From: Hydractinia symbiolongicarpus
Taxonomy: Eukaryota; Cnidaria; Hydrozoa; Anthoathecata; Hydractiniidae
Direction of reading: 5' to 3'
DNA: 64,000 nt
Assembly (NCBI RefSeq): GCF_029227915.1
Contig: NC_079888.1
Location: 4,911,001-4,975,000, forward strand
The translations under genes and the position numbers were made by a program. Of this stretch, positions 56,601-64,000 are shown piece after piece (position 1 is the first letter of the stretch; each line of letters opens with the position of its first letter). The notes below the pieces were generated by a model. That model saw nothing but the letters and a program-made list of their open reading frames with translations, was not told the origin of the DNA and did not search any database.

Positions 56601-59600
56601 ACATGTGGGTGAGACGATTGTTTTTAGAAAAAAGAACTAAAGACCTATACAACGTTTTGGTAAAAGATTAAATGCTATCAGATCATGAGTACTTTTTTAA
56701 GTCATTCAGAATGAGTCCAACAAGGTTTGAAGAACTTCTTTCGTTTGTGGCTCAGCACATCCGGAAGTCATCCAAAATAAGAGATGTCACTAGTCCAAGT
56801 GAGAGGTTATGTATAACACTACGGTATTTGGTCAAAGGGGATGCACAAGCAACAATTGCTAGTAGCTACAGAGTTTTCCACCCACAGTAAGTTGCATAGT
56901 AAAGGAAACTTGCGAAGTTATATGGTTGGAACTCAACGAAAGGGATTTTCTAAGAGTACCAAACACTGAAGACAGCTGGCGTGAAGTGGCTAATGAATTT
57001 GAAACAGATTGGAATTTTCCTCATTGTTTAGGAGCTATCGACGGTAAGCATGTGGTGATGCAGGCCCCTGCAAGAAGTGGTTCAGATTATTTTACCTGTA
57101 TAAAAACACACAGTATAGTATTAATGGCAGTATGTAATGCAAATTACGAGTTTACGTTTGTTGACATAGGAGATTCTGGACGATAAAGTGATGGTGGTGT
57201 TTACAAAAATAGCAAATTAGGCTTTGCAATTGATAATAATAAAATAAATACTTTATTTGGAGAAACTTTCGCAAGAAAAACTTTCGCGAGAAAAAAAATT
57301 CTCCAATTAAAGCATGCCACCACCTAGCCCAATCCAAAACGCGGGAACTAAATTGTAACCCTGTTTTTATTGCTGATGATTCATTCATGTTGAAACCCTT
57401 TATGTTAAAACCATTTTCTCGTTTGGATGCATGCCAGGAAAGAAAAATATTTAACTACAGATTATTAAGTGCTACACGTGTCACTGAAAATTGTTTCGGT
57501 ATTAAAGCAGCGAGGTTTAAAATTTTTCGCAGGCCAATAATTGCACAATTTCATACTGTTAACTCGATAACAAAAGCTGTTTGTTGCTTTGCACAATTTT
57601 TTAATGATCGGTCAAAGTATGCACAGAAAAATCAGTTATTGCCTGCCAGGATTTACTGACTGCGAAGATGTGGACTTTATACAGCATGGCGAATGGAGAT
57701 CTGACACACTTGGTGACACCGGCCGTAGTTGATATTGGCATACAGGGTTCGAATAACTATAATAAAACAGCCAAAGGGGTGCAAGACAATTTTAAGGAAT
57801 ATTTTATATCTCCAAGTGGTGCTGTAAGCTGACAGCGGGATTATGTCAATAGAACAATAGATCCATTTGATTTATGAAATATTTATATGAAAAATATATA
57901 CAAAAATATAATAAAATAATAAAGTTTACTCTATACAGTTTCTCCAAATTCAATTTGAAAAGCAACTGTTGTATTTTGACTTTTGCCAATTTATTCCTTC
58001 GAGAATCATATATTCTCAGTGTTGGCACAAGGCTCTTACAAAGGCGCATATCTTCATCATTCTCTTCATCTGCAACTTTTCCACTGGAGATATTTTTCGT
58101 TGCTTCGTTAATATTTTTAAGCGTATTAAGGACATGCATGTCCATTTGAGCAGCTGTGTTCCTTCAATTTTTTACTACTACTACTACTACTGCTAAAACT
58201 ACTTTCCAAATTTGAGCGTTTTGCAGAACGTGTAGTTTGAGTATTACCACTGGCAGGGGAATCTACTACCACAGAAAAGTCTAAAACCATTTCGTGACTA
58301 GAAAGCATATGAACTGGTGGTGGTGAGCTCATAACATTACCTTTTCTTGAATAAACTGTAGTTGCACAAAATGTTTGCATTTTGGCAAAGTGTAGTATGC
58401 TGCCCCAGATTTAGTCATTTTTGAACGTTTTACTATGCACCTCTTCAGGTTCTCCCCAAGATTTTTCAACACACTTTTAAGGAATTCAACTGAAAAAGAA
58501 AATACATTAGCTGATAAATAAGTAGGTACCACAGAAGTAGCTTGCTAGTTGTGTAAAAAAAGGTTACAATTTTTATATGTAGACTTTTATAGACACAAAG
58601 TGTGTGGCAAGCTTTTAGAGCCAGGTAGCTAGCTATATCTTACCTGTCTTATTTCTTGGATAACACTTCCCAACAAGTTTTTCTGTCTTGATCATGATGA
58701 GACCGCGCAAGGGTATTCCATAAAGCTGGATAGCGCTCCATCTTGTTAATGAAAACGTCCATGCCATGTTTAAAAACAACAGCTTCATCATATTCCTGCT
58801 TAGCTTATTCTAGCAAATCCCGCCCTTCATTTACTAGGTTGTTGCTTTGTGCCTCCACAGAATCGGTAAGGTTATTTTATTCTATTTCAGTTGAATAAGT
58901 AATATTTTATTCTCTAAGTTCACTTGATTTTGATAAAAGTTTAATACAGATCCGATGTTGTTGCTAGCCATCTTGAAAATAATCTAATCAAAAATTCTTT
59001 CGTAATTCATGTAGATTTTTGTAGATTTTTTGATTGGCTGTTGAAGTTGAAACACAAAATGTAGCGCACAAACAGTAGAGCCCATTCGACTTTTTTTAAA
59101 TCGACGCAGGGGATGCAAAAGCATGAGGTCAGTGGCATTATTCTGATATGCGCATGCGTAGATCAAAAGTCACGGCGCTTTTTATGACTGGGCACAAAAT
59201 GCAGTTGCATGGAAACCGGCGTTTAAAGGGACCCCAAGGTATAAAATGATGTTGGACTTATATTACAGATTATTATTATTATTATTTCCGAATTTATATA
59301 CAGGATGAGTATGTCAGTAAAAAATACTGTTATAAATATACGTCCTGTAGAGCTTAAAAAATTGGTTGACAAATTTTTTTTTAAATTTTTTATAAAAACT
59401 CTTTTCGTGCTTCTTTAAAGAATTCCAGATTTACTAAATATAAAGGTTTAGGGAATCCAATAGAGTAATAAAAAATTGTATAATGCTTTTACAAATTACA
59501 AAACTCTTTCAAAAATGATGAGGCAGAACTGAGATGATAAAATTGACGCAGTTTTATTTAGCTGGCAATTATGCAAAAACAGAGATGTATCACATTAATA

Positions 59601-62600
59601 ATGTAGTGTAAATTTGCATCAAAGTATATTTATGAGGAATGAACTGGTAGGTAGCCAGCTAGCTATATATACACATGCTCACATGTTTTAAATTACTTTA
59701 GAGAGCTATCTGTTGATACAGAGAGTTACTTAATTTACTCAATAAAGAAAAGGTCCTTCTTTTTTAAAACTAGACTGCAGTATGGTAGCCCACTTAGCTT
59801 TGCATTTTTTATTTTAAAGACGAATTTTCAGGAAACCCTTTTTTGTTGTTGTTGTGGTGGTGGCATTGTCTTCTAAGAAATTCATCACTCAAGCCTTGCC
59901 TTAATTTAATATTGCAGGTTATTTGTTTCAAAGCTAAAGTCTATATTTGGTAAAAATTCATTTGGTGGAATGGTGACAACATCTGTTTTAAATGAAACAT
60001 TTAAAATGATCTACAAAATTGCTTGCTTGCAGTTAAATGTTGCTGCAGTCAGTGAGGTCATCTATATCATCGATGAACATATCAAGGACAAGTACTAATA
60101 ATTTATCTTTATATATTATTTCTGTCACAAAAAATGTATATTTTTTAATTTTTAATTCTTTTTTATCTAGCAGAGAAATACATGACCTATATTTGCGTGG
60201 GTGTCCAATTATTCCACAAGACATCTATGCCATTACTCATGCTTTATCATTCTATCCTGGCATAACTTCAATAAATTTAAGAAATACACACATGACCAGT
60301 AAAGGTACGTGAGTTAAACTGTATAGTTGATTCAAAAAATTACTATGGTTCAGTTCAGTTCTAACAGTTCTATTTCTACATTTCTTTTTTCGTAAATTTT
60401 GTATTAAAAAAATAAAGAATTTTTTTTTTAACCCTTAGAATACCACAGAATGTATATGTATATATGTGTCATGGCAAATATGCCAAGGTGCCCACCGGAC
60501 GTATATATATGTCACAATAATAAATTCAGGTGCCTGATTTAAAATGTTCCTGCCATTCCGTGGTTCCCATGAAATAAGAAAGATTTTCAGGCAACATAAC
60601 TATTTTTTTTCTCAATGCTTTACTTACAAGAAAAAACTGCACAAGGTTGGGGATGTACACCTGCATCTTTATGGATCTGCCGAACAATTTCAAACTTAAA
60701 TCACATGAAAATATGTTTGTTTCTTTCTTCAACCTTGTTGTATATAACAAATGCATTGCATAATGCCTTTTCCAAAAAGTGGGAAAAAATCTAGGTGTAA
60801 CTTGTGTAACTTTTACAAATGCAAGAATTATTATCAATCATTGCGTCACCCATTTTCGATTGTAATCATGGATAACAGTTGGCTTTTGGATTTGATCATT
60901 GCGAAGGTTGAGTCGGTTCACATTCACTGAATCAGCCTTATGCATTGTTGAAAGCATCTATATCTCTACTACAAGTATTTTTCATTGTTTTACCACGGTA
61001 CACAAATGAATTACAGACATAGCCAGAATTTATTTGAAGACTAAATAACTTAATTTCAAACCTGACTTTTTTACTTGGTATGTATTGCTTGAAAGATAAT
61101 CTTCTTTACCATAGTACAATTTCTATATCTACGTAAATACTCAGGGCAGGAAGGTGAGTTGTCTTGTAACGATCGACTAAAAAGTCCACCGCATGTCTCA
61201 CCTTGTGCAGTATATCTGGGTTTGGATGATTAGCATCATAATTAGAGTTGTCTGCAAAGTGTAGAAACTCCAATATCTTTTGAAATCTATTCCATGCCAT
61301 TACCTTGTTGAAGATAGTAGTTTTCAGTATAGGATCAGTGCTCCAATATTGATGGACTTGTGGCTTTTGAATGAAGGTTGTTAGCCAATGCAATGTAGTT
61401 GCTTTCCACTGACGGGATATTGCACTATTAGAATTTGCTTTAATATATTGATCAGCATACAAATTTGTTTGCGCTGAAATCTGTTTATGGAAGTCTTTAG
61501 TGATAAACAATTTCAAATAATTCAAAATGGCAGTGTTGTCTTTGTGAAATGCAACTTGAAGTCCAGCATTTGCAAAACATTTGTGCATTACAGGGTCTCT
61601 ATCATTTCGCAACCAGGTATCTCCCCATTGCATCTCTTTGTCATTTCATGTAACTTGATTGATACGTCTTCCCCTTTTCTTCTGCTGTAGCATTCCGAGC
61701 ATTTTTTCCACCACTTGTTCTTATTCTTTGCGTGAAATGTGGCACAGTTATTTCATTTGCAACATGCTGTTGGTCCTCATCAGAAGAGCTTTCATACTCT
61801 AAATGCTGAGAATCACGATCGTCATGCACCTGCAAGTACATAAGAAACAACATCTGCTGTCGAAATACCTTTTTTTGCAGCCATTTCACAAAAAGAATGC
61901 TTTTTTGCAGTGCAATTTTCTTATCAAAACATAGTTAAGTTTTGAATGTTTGAACGTTCGGAAAGTGAGATTATAAAACATTCCAGGAGCCAAAGAATAA
62001 CACAATAGAGCTGTTTTTAGTGCTGCAAGTCAAATTACAAGTCACTTTCCAAAGGGCACTGAGCTCAGTTTTCCATGATGTATAATTATATATAGTAGCT
62101 TCAACTAAAATGTGGCGGGAGCCTAGAATGGTAGAATAATAATTACGTTGGGTCTCAAAGGGTCAAAGGAAATCAATTGTTTTAATCTACGTGTAGTGAA
62201 TTATTATTATTATTCCAAATATTTATACAGGATATACCCACTTCAGTGTTGTTATTAATGTGGGTCCTGTGTTCTAAATGTATACATTAAGTATGCACCG
62301 GCTAGCGTACCCAATTTCCCTCACATGGCTTGGGTTGACCAGTAGCTGTGGTAAAGACACTAACTAAACATGCCGGCGCTGTGGACCGAACCATGGACCA
62401 TGTGATTACGAAGCGAACGCCATAACAACAAGGCCACGCGCCAAAATGATCAGTAAGATGTGAAAGATCTAATAATTTTCATAAAAATTGAAACTCTTTA
62501 AAGCAGAGGGTGCTTGTCAGTTTCAGGGCAAAGTTTTTTGGTAGGGTTTTGTCTGATTAGAAAAAAATATGGAGATCTGTAAATATATTTTAGGTACTTG

Positions 62601-64000
62601 TAATATTTCATTGTATTATTGTCTTAATAAAAAATCAGTCAAGGAACATTTCTAGTCCAAAATTACAGAGTAAAATTTAAAAAAAAATATTTTCCCAGTT
62701 ATGTAATTAATTCATGTCAGTGAACAATAAGTTAATCAGATCAATATATTATTACATTAAAGTACTAAAAGTATTATTAAAAAGTGAATGTTAATGTTGC
62801 ACTTCTAAATTTTCTTTCTTTAAAATTAGAAAGGCTACAATACACCATGCATTTCTTTTTAGGTCTTGTGTACTTATTAAAAGCACTTTGCAAGTACGAG
62901 TCATTACTCAATTTGGATTTTGGATTTAATGAGCCTATTGATTCCCCTGAAACAAGATCTGCATTACAAGAGTATCTTCCAATTGCAAGTTTAGAAAGCA
63001 TAAAGTTTATGAATACAGATGTTGGAAATGAAACATTTGATGTATTTTTTCAAGCTCTAAAGGTAAAGGTGTCTTCTTAAATCCAAAATATAACATTGCT
63101 TTGTATGTGTGATTTGTGATGATTATGTTTTTACATGTTGGTTTTTTCTTTGCAAGGAACACGTCAAGAAATGTTACTAATAGGTTTCTCTGTGACAAAA
63201 CATGTTTACATGTATTTACTAAAGATAATTGTCCGGAAGTCCAGTTAAATATTCATAAATTTCATGAATCTGTAGACATCCTTTTTTTTATTTTTTTTGT
63301 TTGTAGACTCACGAAACGCTTACTCATGTTGATATTGGCTTTAATTCTGTTGACGATGTAAATAGTGATGCTATTTCTCAAGTTATTATTCACAACACAA
63401 AGTTGGAAAATCTATCCATGTGGCATAGTCATATCACTGAGCACGGTGCCATGGTATTGATAAATGCCCTGAAACAACGATCAGTAAATTCACCAGATTT
63501 GTGTCTAGGGCTGTATGGTTCGCAATATATATCTGAAGAAACATTAAAACATTTGGACGTAGGTGTTTTTTTTTTTCAATAAAATAAATTTTGTTCTTTT
63601 TTAAGTAGTGAATGGGGTTGACTATAATCTGTATTTAAAGCTGGTATTAAATGTTATATAAGTCTTTCTTTGCCTTTTTAGCCTTTAAATTCTTGTAAGA
63701 ATTTTGAATAATGACTGGGGTCTTTATTATAGGAATGTACAAGGTTTAATTGTAAATCTGAAGTAGAGAAGGAAGTAAAGATGGCAAAAACAGAGGGGCA
63801 AAGTCTTCCAAAAACACTGTCTGAGTTTATACTTGAAGGAGATGAAATGCATCAACAAAACCTCAAAGAAAACGAAGTTGTAAAAGTAAAATTGAAAGAA
63901 AAAAATCAAAACGAAGAAAAAATTGAACAGAAAAGATATGTTGGGCTGGCATGTGGAAGTGATAGGGCTAAATCCAATATTAAAAACAACTACTTCTCTC
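50644..64000 (+). CDS. Rab-like GTPase / PH / LRR protein, copy C (3' end beyond window)
   Basis: Exons: 50644-51050, 52863-53391, 54531-54746, 55349-55437, 59918-60091, 60171-60304, 62863-63062, 63307-63558, and 63733 to the window edge (exon 9 incomplete). Splice phases equal those of copy A. About 756 codons are visible without a stop. The GTPase is the most Rab-like of the three: GASGVGKS, GCDFRTKT in switch I, WDTAGNERYW in switch II (Asn where Rabs have Gln), RGADMMIIVYD, NKAD and TSCK. It is therefore the best candidate for a working nucleotide switch, although Asn for Gln suggests altered hydrolysis. The PH and LRR exons differ from A by only a few substitutions. The charged linker starts at exon 9; the unknown module and Death-like domain would lie beyond 64000. 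Confidence 0.83.
52180..52511 (+). repeat. Degenerate ~60-bp tandem repeat, 5-6 units (intron 1, copy C)
   Basis: Units carry GCGATCTAA(G/A)AAAGC(A/T)TTTCTAT and a CGTTCTTAAATTTTTAAAA segment. Copy A has about two units at 7131-7242, so the array differs in number between the duplicates. Confidence 0.75.
56603..57830 (+). pseudogene. HARBI1-like transposase, broken (copy C)
   Basis: This copy keeps the region deleted in A (RKSSKIRDVTSPSER) and the first catalytic Asp (GAIDGKHV). It has its own lesions: TAA at 56669-56671 where A has Leu, and TAA at 57183-57185 where A has Gln in the GRQSDGG block. A shift near 57650 before the C-terminal block is shared with A. The lesions in A and C differ, so both decayed separately after duplication on top of shared older damage. 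Confidence 0.8.
57840..58830 (-). pseudogene. MADF/Myb-like Harbinger accessory protein (copy C)
   Basis: Minus strand. The N-terminal MADF-like part near 58660-58800 (GMDVFINKMERYPALWN, KTCWEVLSKK) appears longer and cleaner than in copy A. Later exons are at 58329-58532, 58126-58380 and 57846-58145 (basic, Ser-rich tail, then NTLKNINEATKNISSG). Exon joins were not proved. Confidence 0.58.
60432..62060 (-). mobile_element. piggyBac-like transposon in intron 6 of copy C
   Basis: Starts CCCTTAGAATACC after TTAA at 60428-60431. One unbroken minus-strand frame (61106-61633) joins the DTWLRNDRDPVM and MAWNRFQKILEFLHF parts that are separated by a frameshift in copy A. About 260 bp with the last catalytic region (FVDNWYT in copy A) is deleted near 60980. 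The right border is uncertain. Confidence 0.78.
62202..62443 (-). mobile_element. tRNA-derived SINE in intron 6 (copy C)
   Basis: Same insertion as 17090-17332, with box A-like TGGCGCGTGGCC read from 62443 on the minus strand, box B and an (AAT)n tail; a few substitutions from copy A. Confidence 0.63.

Larger units (their letters stand above)
56382..59218. mobile_element. PIF/Harbinger transposon in intron 4 of copy C
   Basis: 46-bp terminal inverted repeats at 56382-56427 and 59173-59218, the same position relative to exons 4 and 5 as in copy A. It contains the transposase (+) and MADF accessory protein (-). Confidence 0.87.
44066..64000. repeat. Segmental duplication, copy 2 (partner 1-18889)
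   Basis: Second copy of the block starting at base 1. It keeps about 1 kb of Mutator-like catalytic sequence that copy 1 has lost (about 45995-47000), carries a private SINE insertion (46223-46580) and an expanded intronic minisatellite (52180-52511), and lacks about 260 bp of piggyBac sequence present in copy 1 (about 15613-15872). Confidence 0.93.

Overview
This is a eukaryotic, AT-rich, intron-rich animal window. Four things point to a cnidarian, perhaps a hydrozoan: a minimal secreted astacin protease, many short palindromic MITEs with CCTCGTCCCCAGG-type ends, tRNA-derived SINEs, and PIF/Harbinger, piggyBac and Mutator-like DNA transposons. The phylum is an inference; no species marker is visible.

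The core of the window is a family of multi-exon genes on the + strand. I assembled the exons by eye from splice sites with consistent phase: copy A (5588-19918, complete, 11 coding exons, 950 codons), copy B (20743-31421, diverged and broken) and copy C (50644 to the window end, almost identical to A, cut by the window edge). The deduced protein runs: Rab-like small GTPase, PH domain, a second beta-rich possibly PH-like domain, ribonuclease-inhibitor-type leucine-rich repeats, a charged coiled-coil linker, a cysteine-containing unknown module, and a C-terminal Death-like domain. I do not know a described family with this order. It looks like an NLR-style receptor in which a Rab-type switch replaces NACHT; this is the best candidate for an undescribed system here.

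Layout. 1-588: no gene. 589-2887 (-): decayed Mutator-like element with SWIM zinc finger and Ulp1-type (C48) peptidase. 2888-5587: no supported gene. 5588-19918: gene A, with a Harbinger element in intron 4, and a piggyBac element and a SINE in intron 6. 20743-31421: paralogue B, with a 19-bp minisatellite in intron 4, a perfect hairpin in intron 7 and a Harbinger-like remnant in intron 10. 31568-31831: 132-bp direct repeat pair just beyond the broken end of B. 32006-35407 (-): complete five-exon astacin, its introns loaded with MITEs. 35408-40740: mostly non-genic, with direct repeats and a weak small ORF. 40747-42785 (-): two adjacent truncated non-LTR retrotransposons. 44066-64000: a second copy of 1-18889, differing by indels, a minisatellite expansion and a SINE insertion.

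The A/C segments form a duplication of about 19-20 kb (possibly a 44-kb tandem unit). The transposons inside A and C sit at the same places, so they pre-date the duplication, and each copy has since gained its own lesions. Gene A has lost two codons of GTPase switch II, while C keeps a near-canonical switch. All coordinates come from reading the sequence; no alignment or database search was run.
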